A DNA stretch of 48,103 bases from Candidatus Pacebacteria bacterium CG10_big_fil_rev_8_21_14_0_10_44_54 (GCA_002772695.1 PFDI01000021.1:11495-59597); one strand, 5' to 3'. Positions 1 through 10,142 are shown, counted from the stretch's first letter. A program made the numbers and translations. Notes: generated from the letters alone by a model not told the origin.

Positions 1-294
1 TTAGTCCCTGCCAACCTCACAAGTGATGAGATGATGGCGGCACAGACAGAATTGCGCGACCTACTCAAGAAAAATAAAGTCACCATCTTGGAAGAGATTG
101 ATTGGGGTAAAAAACAATTGGCTTACACAATTAAGCGCGCAGCTACCAGATATACCGAAGCAAACTACTTGCACTGGATCGTATCTGCCGCGCCAAAGCA
201 GATTGCAAAACTAGAGTTTGAGCTACACAATGCCTCTCGAGTAATTCGCCACCTTTTGGTGATAGCGGAGCCCAAAAAGGAGCAGGCAGCATAA
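1..294 (+). CDS. rpsF: 30S ribosomal protein bS6, 5' end outside the window
   Basis: Frame is open from base 1 (LVPANLTSDEMMAAQTELRDLLKKN...IDWGKKQLAYTIKRAATRYTEANYLHW); S6-like motifs; followed by ssb and rpsR. Confidence 0.93.
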   Translation, partial: LVPANLTSDEMMAAQTELRDLLKKNKVTILEEIDWGKKQLAYTIKRAATRYTEANYLHWIVSAAPKQIAKLEFELHNASRVIRHLLVIAEPKKEQAA

Positions 295-370
295 CGAGCG
301 CAGGGCTCTACGGTTTAGGTAATGATATTGTATATAGTAGAGATATAGTAGACAGCAGCCGAAAGGGAAT

Positions 371-874
371 ATGGCAACAAGATCACTCAACAAAGTAATG
401 CTCATCGGCAATCTCACTCGAGATCCAAATTTGCGCTATACGCCAAATAGTACCGCAGTTTGTTCATTTAGCATCGCGACCAATAGTTCTTGGACTCCTA
501 GGGATGGAGGAGAAAAACAAGAACGAGTTGAGTATCACAACATCGTTGCATGGTCCAAACTTGCCGATATTTGCGGACAACTCCTACACAAAGGTGACAA
601 GGTGTTTGTCGAAGGTCGATTGCAGACAAGAGACTGGAAGGGTGAGGATGGTGTAGAGCGCAGAACTACCGAGATTGTGTTGGAAAATATGTTGTTGCTG
701 CAGTCACGATCTGGCGGAGGATCGCAACCAAGTGCCAATGATAATTATGGCGACGACGATGATGATGTTTCGCCACCAAAAGCCAAGACTAGTAAAAAAA
801 GCACAAAAAAACAAGTTGATGCTCCAGAAGAAGCCATGAGCGCAGAGGATATTGCAGACGACGTACCATTTTAG
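371..874 (+). CDS. ssb: Single-stranded DNA-binding protein
   Basis: OB-fold SSB N-terminus (NKVMLIGNLTRDPNLRYTPNSTAVCSFSIATN) and acidic tail ending DDVPF; SD-like gaaaggg upstream. Confidence 0.97.
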   Translation: MATRSLNKVMLIGNLTRDPNLRYTPNSTAVCSFSIATNSSWTPRDGGEKQERVEYHNIVAWSKLADICGQLLHKGDKVFVEGRLQTRDWKGEDGVERRTTEIVLENMLLLQSRSGGGSQPSANDNYGDDDDDVSPPKAKTSKKSTKKQVDAPEEAMSAEDIADDVPF

Positions 875-898
875 TCTAAAAGAATAAAAAGGAAAATT

Positions 899-1126
899 AT
901 GCCACCAAAACGTAAACCACGAAAAATTATTCGCAAGCGCACTTCGCCGATTGCCGAATCTTTTTCGTACAAAGAGATTGATGTGTTGCGCCAATGTTTG
1001 ACAGAACAGGGTGCAATTTTGACCCGACCAGAAACCGGCTTATCGCAAAAAATGCAGCGCCGCATGACCATTGCAGTCAAACGCGCCCGTCACCTGGCGA
1101 TGTTGCCGTTTACGCAGACGCTCTAA
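899..1126 (+). CDS. rpsR: 30S ribosomal protein bS18
   Basis: Basic 75-aa protein with S18-like ILTRPETGLSQKMQRRMTIAVKRARHLAMLPF; rpsF-ssb-rpsR synteny. Confidence 0.93.
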   Translation: MPPKRKPRKIIRKRTSPIAESFSYKEIDVLRQCLTEQGAILTRPETGLSQKMQRRMTIAVKRARHLAMLPFTQTL

Positions 1127-1161
1127 ATTTCCTAGTTCTCAAGCAAGAACTTACCAGTACA

Positions 1162-2430
1162 ATGGTGAAGCTTATGAAGGTTTCACTGCGGATTGTCTCC
1201 CGACTACTTACCATGGTTACGCTAATAGTTTTGGGAGCAGCCCTGCAATTTCAATGGAATATTGTTGGTCGTTTTGTGAGTACGCAGCGTGTACAGCAAA
1301 CTATTTCGACAACCAAGCTGTCTTCGCTGATCAACACCGATCAACCACCTAGTGTGGCTGAAGTTGATTTTTCTACCTTTTGGCAGGCATGGAATTTGTT
1401 GGAGTCTGACTATCTTGAAACGGATAAATTCGACCCAAAAGTGCTGACTGATGGTGCGATTGCTGGGATGACCGCCTCGCTCGGGGATCCCTATACGGTT
1501 TATCTCAATGAAAAGCAAACAGAACGGTCGACCCAAGACTTGGCTGGTGCTTTTTTTGGTGTCGGAATTGAACTTGGATATGTCGATGGCACCTTGGCAG
1601 TAATCTCACCATTGTCCGGCAGTCCAGCAGAGACTGCTGGGGTTAAGGCAGGAGATTTGATTTTGCGTATAAAAGATGAAGCCAAGGGTATTGATGAAAG
1701 TACTGCCAGCATTTCTATTCTTGATGCCGTCGATAAAATTCGTGGTCCAGAAAATACGCCGGTAGTATTGACGCTTTTTCGTAATAACAATGGCAATGAA
1801 CCGTTCGATGTTAGTATTACTCGAGGTGAAATTGTAGTTAAATCTGCCGAACTTGAGATAGTAGAGCAGGGTGGCAAGCGAGTTGCCCACATACAGCTAT
1901 CGCGCTTTGGTGGTCGGACAGATGGTGAGTGGGACAGCATTGTCACCAAAATCCTGGCAGAGAGAACAAAAATTGACGGCATTGTACTTGATGTCCGCAA
2001 TAATCCTGGCGGCTTTTTTGATGGCGCGATTGCTGTTGCGAGCGATTTTGTTCGATCTGGAACTATTGTGTCGCAGCAAGGCCGTTATCAGAGTCAAGAC
2101 TTTCCAAGTCTCGGTACGGCTCGCTTGGTCGGTATTCCGACTGTAGTGTTAGTCAATCGAGGCAGTGCATCGGCTTCTGAGATTGTGGCAGGAGCACTCA
2201 AGGATCAGGTGCAAATTCCTCTTGTTGGCGAGAAGACTTTCGGTAAGGGTACAGTACAAGATATTCGCACGCTCAAAAATGATGCAACTATGCACATCAC
2301 CATCGCGCGTTGGGTAATGCCAAATGGCGAATGGATTCATCATGAGGGTATTCCAGTCGATATTGAAGTGCAGGATAACCAAGAAACACCAGAAGACGAA
2401 CAGCTTGTGGCCGCGATAGAGTCACTTTAA
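1162..2430 (+). CDS. C-terminal processing peptidase, S41 family, PDZ domain
   Basis: N-terminal TM segment, PDZ, and S41 signatures GIVLDVRNNPGG and VLVNRGSASASEIVAGALKD; start refined from ORF-track 994 to ATG at 1162 or 1174. Confidence 0.93.
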   Translation: MVKLMKVSLRIVSRLLTMVTLIVLGAALQFQWNIVGRFVSTQRVQQTISTTKLSSLINTDQPPSVAEVDFSTFWQAWNLLESDYLETDKFDPKVLTDGAIAGMTASLGDPYTVYLNEKQTERSTQDLAGAFFGVGIELGYVDGTLAVISPLSGSPAETAGVKAGDLILRIKDEAKGIDESTASISILDAVDKIRGPENTPVVLTLFRNNNGNEPFDVSITRGEIVVKSAELEIVEQGGKRVAHIQLSRFGGRTDGEWDSIVTKILAERTKIDGIVLDVRNNPGGFFDGAIAVASDFVRSGTIVSQQGRYQSQDFPSLGTARLVGIPTVVLVNRGSASASEIVAGALKDQVQIPLVGEKTFGKGTVQDIRTLKNDATMHITIARWVMPNGEWIHHEGIPVDIEVQDNQETPEDEQLVAAIESL

Positions 2431-2464
2431 TTTTTTTGTGCTTGGGTGTATAAATGGGTTTGTG

Positions 2465-3631
2465 ATGCGTATATCTGCTTCTGTTCGCTCATTCTTACTT
2501 GGACTTGCCATTTCACTTGTGGTGCTTGCTTCATTTGTTGCAGGGGGTTTGGCAGATCGAGTGTTTGTTATCAAGCCACTTGATATGTTTGCACCTCGAT
2601 TTGGTTCGGGAAACACACCCAAAGACTCTTCATCTCTTGGTCAACTCATTGACATAGGTGGCTCGCACTCAATTCCCGATGTAGTCGAAGCGGCCTCACA
2701 ATCAGTGGTGACGGTTTCAATCAAAAAACAACAGCGTGTGCTTTCACCTTCGGTAAACTCTATTTTTGGCTTTAGCTTTGGTCAAACCGAACTCAAAGAA
2801 GTCGAGCGAGACATCGGTACCGGCTTTATCGTTGGAACCAACCTGATCGTGACTAACAAGCATGTGGTGAGTGATGGCAGTGCATCGTATAAAGTGATCG
2901 ATAGTCAGGATAAGGAGTATGAGGTTGGCAAAATCTATCGTGATCCTATCAATGACCTTGCTATTCTCGAGGTAAAGGGCTTGCCAAACGTTGCATTGCC
3001 GCTTGGTGACTCCAATACTATTCGCGTTGGAGAGAGCGTTATTGCTATTGGCACAGCACTTGGCGAGTTTCGTCACACAGTGACTACGGGGGTAATCTCT
3101 GGACTTGGTCGCGGAATCGAAGCTGGCGACGGCTTTTCTCGTATTGAGACGCTCGAAGGTGTTATTCAGACAGACGCCGCAATTAATCCCGGAAATTCAG
3201 GCGGTCCGTTGCTCAATGCGCAGGGTCAAGTTGTTGGAGTCAACGTCGCGGTTACAGCAGGTGCGCAAAATATTGGTTTTGCTATTCCTATTAATGTCGT
3301 CAAAGCTTCTATAACCAATTTTAATGAAACAGGACAGTTTGACAGACCATTCTTGGGAGTAAGTTATCGACCAATCAGTGAGCAAGCGGCTTTGTTCAAC
3401 GATGTACCACAGGGTGCGTATCTGATTGAGGTGCGACCAGATGCTTCGGCTGGCCAAGCTGGCTTGCAAGCTGGTGACATTATTACTGCTATCGACGGTG
3501 AGCTAGTGAAAGACCAGGAACTCGCAGTTGTGCTCAACAAAAAGCGGATCGGGGAAGTGATAACTGTCCGCTACTGGCGTGATGGACAGTTTGAAGAGGT
3601 TAAGATTACGCTACAGGCTCCTCAGCAGTAA
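2465..3631 (+). CDS. HtrA/Deg-like trypsin family serine protease with PDZ domain
   Basis: GTGFIVG..LIVTNKHVV, NDLAILEVKG, QTDAAINPGNSGGPLLN catalytic motifs, C-terminal PDZ; start refined to ATG 2465. Confidence 0.95.
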   Translation: MRISASVRSFLLGLAISLVVLASFVAGGLADRVFVIKPLDMFAPRFGSGNTPKDSSSLGQLIDIGGSHSIPDVVEAASQSVVTVSIKKQQRVLSPSVNSIFGFSFGQTELKEVERDIGTGFIVGTNLIVTNKHVVSDGSASYKVIDSQDKEYEVGKIYRDPINDLAILEVKGLPNVALPLGDSNTIRVGESVIAIGTALGEFRHTVTTGVISGLGRGIEAGDGFSRIETLEGVIQTDAAINPGNSGGPLLNAQGQVVGVNVAVTAGAQNIGFAIPINVVKASITNFNETGQFDRPFLGVSYRPISEQAALFNDVPQGAYLIEVRPDASAGQAGLQAGDIITAIDGELVKDQELAVVLNKKRIGEVITVRYWRDGQFEEVKITLQAPQQ

Positions 3632-4541
3632 GCATAGGGCAAAGCTTATCGAGAATTGATAACAGAGCTCCGTCCAAAATAACTGGCAAGTTGTACCAAG
3701 ATTGTTTGCTTCTGTGATCCGTAATGCGATTTTGTGGGTAGTTGTAGGTGCGGATTTTTTCGGCTCTTCGTGCTCTTCCGATTGCACTGCGGGCTTTACC
3801 CAGTGTTGTTTGTCGTTTTTCTTCTTCGATTTCCCAGAGTTGTGAGCGCAATAGTTCCAGGGCTATTTTACGGTTTTGTTCTTGCTTCTTTTCTTGGCGC
3901 GCTGTAGCAACCAGCCCGGTTGGTTTGTGTGTCAGCCGAACTGCACTGCTCGTTTTGTTGACCGATTGCCCGCCAGCTCCACTCGAGCGCATAAATTGCC
4001 ACTCGAGATCTTCATCACGAATCGAAATAACACTTTGTGCTACTTCTGGCAAAACAGCAACAGAAGCAGTAGAGGTGTGAATACGTCCTTGCGACTCTGT
4101 TTCTGGCACGCGCTGGACACGATGTACGCCAGACTCAAACTGAAATGTTTCAAAAGCAGATAGAGTTTTGCCAGCAATCACAGCAGTACCTCGGATTTTG
4201 ATTATTAACTCATCAATAAATGTGACCGAAAACTTTTGTGTTTCGCAGAAGCGCACATACATGCGCAAAAGATCATTTGCCCAAATTTTTGCTTCATCAC
4301 CACCGGTGCCTGGGCGAATCTCGATGGCACAAGGACCTTTGGTTGGCTCAGCACCAACAGTTTCGTCTGCGCCAGAGGCAAATTGGGCCTCAGCGGTCTC
4401 GAGCATGGTTTTTTCTGCAGTCAGGCGTTCGATTTCCTGCTTTGCCATCTCGGCATACTCTGGGTCAGTACCAAGTGTTTGTGCCTCGGTAATTTTTTGT
4501 GCAAGCACGGCCAATTGAGCGGTATACGGAGAGTCTGACAT
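3606..4541 (-). CDS. prfA: Peptide chain release factor 1
   Basis: RPGTGGDEA, HRVQRVPETESQGRIHTS (RF1-like PxT position), SGAGGQSVNKTSSAVRLTH, YNYPQNRITDHR; about 311 aa. Confidence 0.93.
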   Translation of the reverse strand: MSDSPYTAQLAVLAQKITEAQTLGTDPEYAEMAKQEIERLTAEKTMLETAEAQFASGADETVGAEPTKGPCAIEIRPGTGGDEAKIWANDLLRMYVRFCETQKFSVTFIDELIIKIRGTAVIAGKTLSAFETFQFESGVHRVQRVPETESQGRIHTSTASVAVLPEVAQSVISIRDEDLEWQFMRSSGAGGQSVNKTSSAVRLTHKPTGLVATARQEKKQEQNRKIALELLRSQLWEIEEEKRQTTLGKARSAIGRARRAEKIRTYNYPQNRITDHRSKQSWYNLPVILDGALLSILDKLCPMLTAEEPVA

Positions 4542-4565
4542 ACGACTAAGGCTAGTATACCTTAG

Positions 4566-4898
4566 CTATTGAGTTTTCTGGGCTTTGGCAGCTGAGCGAA
4601 TTGCAATTTGTTGATTACGCAGGATTTCTTGGTAAGACTGTGGCGAAACTATTGGCTCATCCTCACTCTTTTTTGTTTTTTTTGCCTTGGGATCTGCCTT
4701 GGCAGCCGCCATTTTCTTGAGGAATTTATCGACACGACCTTGGCGATCGACAAAGCGTTGTTCGCCCGTGAAGAAAGGGTGGCACTTATTGCAGATGTCG
4801 ACAGTCAGATCGGCACTGGTAGAGCCAATGACAAAGGTGTTGCCACAACTACAGGTAACTTTGCAATCATCGTGCCAGTCAGCGTGAACGTGTTTCAT
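4566..4898 (-). CDS. rpmE: 50S ribosomal protein bL31 with C-terminal extension
   Basis: MKHVHADWHDDCKVTCSCGNTFVIGST...DICNKCHPFFTGEQRFVDRQGRVDKF; lysine-rich extension. Confidence 0.93.
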   Translation of the reverse strand: MKHVHADWHDDCKVTCSCGNTFVIGSTSADLTVDICNKCHPFFTGEQRFVDRQGRVDKFLKKMAAAKADPKAKKTKKSEDEPIVSPQSYQEILRNQQIAIRSAAKAQKTQ

Positions 4899-4983
4899 AA
4901 CGAAAGGAGATTATAGCATATGAGTAGGAAATAGGGAGCGAACTACATGCTGACATCATAGTAAATGATATAGTAGGCTGCAG

Positions 4984-5427
4984 ATGAAAAAATTACTTCC
5001 TGGAGTTGACTATATCGCTATCACCTTTACTTTTTTTTGCCACGACGATGCCGGCCGGTTTGTGATGGCCAAGCGTGGCAAGAATGCGCGCGACGAGCAT
5101 GGGCGTTGGGATTTGGGTGGTGGCAAGCTAGAGTTTGGTGAAGATCCGATTGCGTCACTCAAGCGGGAGATTAAAGAGGAGTATTGCACTGATGTGCTTG
5201 AATATGAATTTTTGGGTTATCGCAGTGTGCTTCGTGAGCAAAAGGGCAAGCAGACGCATTGGGTGTCACTTGACTATAATGTTCGCGTAGATCCAGTGCA
5301 AGTGGCCAATGGTGAGCCACATAAGCTTGATGCGGTGGAGTGGTTTACTTTGGATACTTTGCCGAGGCCAATGCACTCTCAGGCGCCGGGGTTTTTTGAG
5401 CGATATGCGCAGTTGCTGAAGTTGTAG
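4984..5427 (+). CDS. NUDIX hydrolase
   Basis: Nudix box GGGKLEFGEDPIASLKREIKEEY. Confidence 0.93.
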   Translation: MKKLLPGVDYIAITFTFFCHDDAGRFVMAKRGKNARDEHGRWDLGGGKLEFGEDPIASLKREIKEEYCTDVLEYEFLGYRSVLREQKGKQTHWVSLDYNVRVDPVQVANGEPHKLDAVEWFTLDTLPRPMHSQAPGFFERYAQLLKL

Positions 5428-5534
5428 CATGTTGCCACCGCGAGTGGCACAGCGACAGCATCTTGATGAGTCTGTAGTGCCAGCGGTGGTATCGAAGGAG
5501 ATAGTGAAGCTGCGTTTGGCGAAAAATATGAACA

Positions 5535-6530
5535 CTAGAAAATCTTAGTTTCTTCCCACCTCACCCCAAACTTCTCCGGCAAATAAATCCCCGGCTCAAT
5601 TGTGAACACCATCCCAGGTTCTAGTACTTGCTCACTGCGAGTGTTGAGTGAGGGTGGTTCATGAATGGATAAGCCCAAACCATGTCCTGTTGTATGAATA
5701 AATTGCGGACCGTAACCCGACTTCACTATTACACTGCGTGCAGCATCGTCAATGCTTTTTGCGGTTGGTTTTTTTTGCTTTGTTGCTGTTTGGGCAGCAG
5801 CAAATGCTTTTTCGACCACTGTTTTAATTTTGACAAACTCAGGGTCAGGTGTTGTACCAAACCAGATGGTTCTGGTCATATCAGCGCAGTAGCCGCGTAC
5901 TTTGGCGCCACAGTCAATCAGGACGGCTGTGTTATTTGCGAGGGTTTTATCGGTTGGTTGATGGTGTGGGAGGGCAGAGTGCTCGTCAAACGCGACGATG
6001 GATGGGAAGGCAGTGGCGTCAGCACCAGCCAGAAACAACTGCGCATCAATACTGCGTCGCACATCCAGCTCACTCATACCTGGCTGGAGTGTCTGTAGTG
6101 CATTTTCGAGCACTTGCTTGGTAATCTCTACTGCCTCATTTATCATCGCTAGCTCTTGTTCATTCTTGCGCATTCGCAGTTGCCAAATAGTTTGCTCGTC
6201 CCAGTTTGAGAGAGTGTGCGCGGATTGCTGCAGCTGTATGTACTCAGCAGCAGTGATTGTCTGCATATCTACTGCCAACGGCATGTTGGTAGTGATCTGC
6301 TCAAGCACAGCCGCAATACTGCATGTTGGTACGTACGTAATCTCAGGCAATTTTTCGACTGGCGAGAAACTAGCGTACAACAGCGTTGTCTTGTGCTCCT
6401 GTACGAGCAGAAACGCCTCGCGTTCTCCTGGAGCCAGGCTCTCAAAACCGGTGAGGTACTGGATGTGATGGGGATTAGCGATGAGCACTGCGGTTTGAGC
6501 AGTGATAGTTTTTTGTAGAGTCGCAAGCAT
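5535..6530 (-). CDS. M24 family Xaa-Pro aminopeptidase/dipeptidase
   Basis: DCGAKVRGYCADMTRTIWFG, FIHTTGHGLGLSIHEPP, LEPGMVFTIEPGIYLPEKFGVRWEE metal-binding motifs. Confidence 0.94.
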   Translation of the reverse strand: MLATLQKTITAQTAVLIANPHHIQYLTGFESLAPGEREAFLLVQEHKTTLLYASFSPVEKLPEITYVPTCSIAAVLEQITTNMPLAVDMQTITAAEYIQLQQSAHTLSNWDEQTIWQLRMRKNEQELAMINEAVEITKQVLENALQTLQPGMSELDVRRSIDAQLFLAGADATAFPSIVAFDEHSALPHHQPTDKTLANNTAVLIDCGAKVRGYCADMTRTIWFGTTPDPEFVKIKTVVEKAFAAAQTATKQKKPTAKSIDDAARSVIVKSGYGPQFIHTTGHGLGLSIHEPPSLNTRSEQVLEPGMVFTIEPGIYLPEKFGVRWEETKIF

Positions 6531-6531
6531 G

Positions 6532-7203
6532 TTACTCTTGGATCTCTAGAGGAGCGAGCGAACGAATGGTGGTGGCTGTTAGATCTGTCTCGTCCTTTTC
6601 GGCAATGACAAGAACAGTGAGATCTTCTTCTAGATCTTGGAGCGAGACTTCGGAACCATCTGAGTTCTGATACTCGGTAGATTTAGCGAGCAAAATCGCC
6701 TTTTGCTCTTTGCTGCCACGTGTTTGCAGTGACAAGCTATTTCTCTCGAGTACCGATAGTGTGCCAAGTAGAACGACACGCTCTTTTGGCTTTTCTGACG
6801 CATTCGAAGAGAGAATATACTTTGGCTCGAACATACCATCAACCTCTATACCGAGGGCGACAACCCAATCATCGACAACGAGATCAGTTACTTCAATTTC
6901 TTCCGATTTTCGCAAGACTTTTACCTGTGCATTGAGTGGAATAACAAGCGGTCCTTTGTGGGTAGTGAGAGTGATGGTGTTTTCTGTCACTCGCTCTATT
7001 GGTCCAACAAAACCGCGTTTTTTGGTATTAATTTCGGCAAGGGCACCAGCTACTTCTTGTTTTTTTTCTTCAATGACTCGGTCAATACGCTTTTTTATCT
7101 CTTGGTTAGCCCGACCGCTTTCACTCGCATCCTGAGCTTGGGTGACAGGAAGGATACAGAGGCTTGCGATAAGGAAGGTACCAAAAATAGCAATTCGATT
7201 CAT
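6532..7203 (-). CDS. Secreted protein of unknown function, DUF5666-like beta repeats
   Basis: Signal peptide MNRIAIFGTFLIASLCILPVTQAQ; repeated beta-rich 'ITLTTHKGP..I' and 'SLSLQTRGSKEQKAI' units. Confidence 0.6.
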   Translation of the reverse strand: MNRIAIFGTFLIASLCILPVTQAQDASESGRANQEIKKRIDRVIEEKKQEVAGALAEINTKKRGFVGPIERVTENTITLTTHKGPLVIPLNAQVKVLRKSEEIEVTDLVVDDWVVALGIEVDGMFEPKYILSSNASEKPKERVVLLGTLSVLERNSLSLQTRGSKEQKAILLAKSTEYQNSDGSEVSLQDLEEDLTVLVIAEKDETDLTATTIRSLAPLEIQE

Positions 7204-7205
7204 AA

Positions 7206-7670
7206 TTATTCTTCTTCGGCGGCAGGTGAGGCAGAATCGGTAGATTCAAAGAGTAGTGAGCTGACTACGATTGCTCGCTGCGCAGTCACTGTCTCGCCAT
7301 CCTCATTTACAGCGTGTACTGTCAGTATAGTGCTCCCTTCGTCAAGGTCAACAGTAAAGCTAAAGTTGCCACTAGCGTCACTGGTTGTGATGTACTCCAT
7401 ATCATTGGCAAACAAAACAATAATGGTGTCTGGTAAAGCGGTGCCAGTCACAGTTGTGCTGGATTCTTCTTGCACGGTGTTGTCTTCTGGGTGGAGGATT
7501 GTGAGTTGTGCAGCTACAGCAGGTTCTTCGGTAGGCGTAGTTGGGGCTGTAGTGCTGATTGGTTGGGTTTTGGCAGATTGTGTTGCCTTGCGCACGCGAT
7601 AGAGACCATAGGTGATAACTAGACCAAATGCCAAACCGATAATAATTGCCAGTAGGATTTCTTTTTTCAT
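7206..7670 (-). CDS. Membrane-anchored protein with bacterial Ig-like domain
   Basis: N-terminal TM; HPEDNTVQEESSTTVTGTALPDTIIVLF...SDASGNFSFTVDLDEGSTILTVHAVNEDG. Confidence 0.65.
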   Translation of the reverse strand: MKKEILLAIIIGLAFGLVITYGLYRVRKATQSAKTQPISTTAPTTPTEEPAVAAQLTILHPEDNTVQEESSTTVTGTALPDTIIVLFANDMEYITTSDASGNFSFTVDLDEGSTILTVHAVNEDGETVTAQRAIVVSSLLFESTDSASPAAEEE

Positions 7671-7717
7671 CTGAGCGATCTGTATTATAAACCAAGACCC
7701 ATGTTATAGTACAAGCT

Positions 7718-8377
7718 ATGCAGATTACCTACCATGGTCACTCAACCTTTAAATTGAAAGGCAAACTTGGTTCAGTTGTCACTGATCCCTACAATGCCGA
7801 AATAGGTCTGCAGCTTTCGACACTAAGTGCTGATATTGTCACTGTCTCACATGCGCATGCCGATCACAATGCTTTTAATCAGATTAAAACAACTGCGAGG
7901 CGATCACATCCGTTTGTTGTCGAAAAACCAGGTGAGTACGAAGTAGGTGGTATATCAGTTTTTGGTGTGCCAACCTTTCACGATGACGCACATGGCAGTG
8001 AGCGAGGATTAAATACTGTTTTTACTATTTTGCTCGACGAACTTCGTGTTTGTCATTTGGGTGATCTGGGGCATGAATTGACTACCACACAACAAGAGGC
8101 GATTGGCAGCGTCGATATTTTGCTCTGCCCAGTTGGTGGCGTGTTTACACTCGACCCCAAACAAGCGATAAAAGTCATCCGAACCCTCGAACCAAGCATC
8201 GTTATCCCCATGCATTTTCGTACGGAAAAACATGACCCGACGGTATTTTCGGAACTTGCCACGAGAGAAGACTTTGTCGCTGCCTTTGGTTCTGAGGCCA
8301 AAGAAGTGGAGAAACTAGAAGTATCTCGTGCCTCACTGCCAGAAGAAACTGAGCTCACCCTACTACTCCAGACTTGA
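7718..8377 (+). CDS. Metallo-beta-lactamase fold hydrolase
   Basis: MQITYHGHSTFKLKGKLGSVVTDPY...VSHAHADHNAF; IVIPMHFRT near C-terminus. Confidence 0.92.
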   Translation: MQITYHGHSTFKLKGKLGSVVTDPYNAEIGLQLSTLSADIVTVSHAHADHNAFNQIKTTARRSHPFVVEKPGEYEVGGISVFGVPTFHDDAHGSERGLNTVFTILLDELRVCHLGDLGHELTTTQQEAIGSVDILLCPVGGVFTLDPKQAIKVIRTLEPSIVIPMHFRTEKHDPTVFSELATREDFVAAFGSEAKEVEKLEVSRASLPEETELTLLLQT

Positions 8378-8378
8378 T

Positions 8379-9692
8379 ATGGCACAAAAATCTGTACGTA
8401 TCCCGCCGCATAATTTGGACGCTGAGCGGTCGCTCTTGGGTTCCATCCTGATTGATCCCGAGGCGATTATTAAAGTAGCCGACAAGCTTACTGCCGAAAG
8501 TTTCTACGCTCCAGCAAATCAGGCACTTTTTGCAGCTATGGAAGCCCTGTACGATTTGCGCCAACCGATCGACGCAGTAACACTGACCTCTCAACTCAAG
8601 AAAATGAAACAGCTCACCCAAGCGGGTGGAACAGCAGTAGTGGCCGAGCTTTCCAATGAAGTAGGAAGTGCATCCAATGTAGAGCACTACTGCAAGCTCG
8701 TGAGTGAAGCTGCGATCAAGCGCAGGCTTATATCAGTAGCTAGTGAGATTACGACGCTGGCTTTCGACGAGGGCAAGGACATCCAAGACATTATGGATAC
8801 GACCGAACAAGAGGTTTTTGCCGTTTCACAAAAGCAATCTCAGAAATCTTTTTTACCAGTCAAGGATACGTTGGTTGAGAGTTTTGAGCGCCTTGACGAA
8901 CTGCAGCGCACAGGAGGCGAACTGCGCGGAGTGCCAACTGGTTTTGTGGATCTTGACAATATGTTAGCTGGTTTGCAGCGTTCAAACTTGATTATTCTGG
9001 CCGCTCGACCAGGTATGGGCAAAACAGCTTTATCTCTCAACATAGCACATCATATTGGTGTGACAGCCAAGAAACGAGTGGGGATTTTCTCGCTCGAAAT
9101 GAGTCGAGAGGAACTGGTCGACCGCTTGCTTGTCTCTCAAGCAGATATTGATGCATGGCGCCTCAAGACTGGTCGGCTGAACCAACAAGATTTTTTAAAA
9201 TTATCAGACGCAATGGGAGTTTTGGCAGAAGCATCACTGTTTATTGATGATACACCTGGTTTGTCTGTTTTTGAAATGCGCACCCGAGCCAGACGCTTAA
9301 TGTCGGAGCAGCATATCGACATACTCATTGTTGATTACTTGCAGCTTTCGCATGGTCGTACTCGCGATAATCGAGTAACTGAAGTAGGCGAGATTTCCCA
9401 GGGTCTCAAAAACATTGCCCGCGAACTCAAAATTCCAGTGCTCGCACTTTCGCAGTTGTCTCGAGCCATCGAGAGTAGAGGAGAGAAAACACCGCAACTA
9501 TCTGATCTTCGTGAATCTGGCTCCATTGAGCAAGATGCCGATGTGGTGATGTTTTTGTATCGCAAAGACGATGATATTCCCGAGTCTATGTCGGTCAAAG
9601 TGGCCAAGCATAGAAACGGGGCGTTGGGTGAGATTGATCTCTTTTTTCGTGGTGATCGCATCAAATTTTATGGAATGGAGACGAAGCGGTAA
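8379..9692 (+). CDS. dnaB: Replicative DNA helicase DnaB
   Basis: PPHNLDAERSLLGSILID; Walker A ARPGMGKTALSLNIA; IDILIVDYLQL; SDLRESGSIEQDADVVMFLYR; start refined to 8379. Confidence 0.97.
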   Translation: MAQKSVRIPPHNLDAERSLLGSILIDPEAIIKVADKLTAESFYAPANQALFAAMEALYDLRQPIDAVTLTSQLKKMKQLTQAGGTAVVAELSNEVGSASNVEHYCKLVSEAAIKRRLISVASEITTLAFDEGKDIQDIMDTTEQEVFAVSQKQSQKSFLPVKDTLVESFERLDELQRTGGELRGVPTGFVDLDNMLAGLQRSNLIILAARPGMGKTALSLNIAHHIGVTAKKRVGIFSLEMSREELVDRLLVSQADIDAWRLKTGRLNQQDFLKLSDAMGVLAEASLFIDDTPGLSVFEMRTRARRLMSEQHIDILIVDYLQLSHGRTRDNRVTEVGEISQGLKNIARELKIPVLALSQLSRAIESRGEKTPQLSDLRESGSIEQDADVVMFLYRKDDDIPESMSVKVAKHRNGALGEIDLFFRGDRIKFYGMETKR

Positions 9693-9696
9693 AACA

Positions 9697-9945
9697 CTAG
9701 TTGTTGGCCATCACGGGCGTCATGCCAAACAAAAAGTAAAATAGCCCTCCCGAGAGGACGAGGAACAAGAGTAGGGTGCCGACATTGCGCTTGAAGGCAA
9801 CAGAGGCGTTGTCTGGGTCAGAATTATCAACGCTCATGACAATGACAATGGCGATGACAAGCCAAATACCCGCTCGAACCAACAGTGACTGCATCGTAGT
9901 AATGTCAAATATGGCATGAAAAATAGCAGACAAATCCATAGACAA
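9697..9945 (-). CDS. Small two-TM hypothetical protein
   Basis: 82 aa with two hydrophobic segments, in the gap between dnaB and tRNA-Leu. Confidence 0.45.
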   Translation of the reverse strand: MSMDLSAIFHAIFDITTMQSLLVRAGIWLVIAIVIVMSVDNSDPDNASVAFKRNVGTLLLFLVLSGGLFYFLFGMTPVMANN

Positions 9946-10017
9946 CTACTATGCAGGAGTAGTGGGGAAATTGCAAGTGAGTGCTCGAGGCAGGTGGTAT
10001 ATAATAACCAATCTAGA

Positions 10018-10103
10018 GCCGAGGTGGCGGAACCGGTAGACGCGTGGGTCTCAAAAACCCATGAGGCTCAAACCTCGTGAGGGTTCGAGTCCCTCTCTCG
10101 GCA
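10018..10103 (+). tRNA. tRNA-Leu (anticodon CAA)
   Basis: GCCGAGG/TCTCGGC acceptor, long variable arm (tgaggctcaaacctcgt), anticodon loop CTCAAAA, T-arm GAGGGTTCGAGTCCCTC. Confidence 0.95.
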
Positions 10104-10142
10104 CGAAATTGTTTGTCAAAAAGTTATATAACAAAAGAAATA

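Noticed and set aside
223-417. Numerous antisense or overlapping ORFs in the supplied track (for example 223-417, 704-994, 1500-2000, 20832-21134, 27586-27840)
   Set aside because: Shadow frames of well-supported genes on the other strand or frame; no recognisable motifs
3606-4541. Alternative genetic code (UGA recoding, as in Gracilibacteria/Absconditabacteria)
   Set aside because: UGA ends several clear genes (for example the HD gene at 17599-17601, tgt at 32107-32109, DUF6580 at 25898-25900) with no in-frame read-through into conserved sequence
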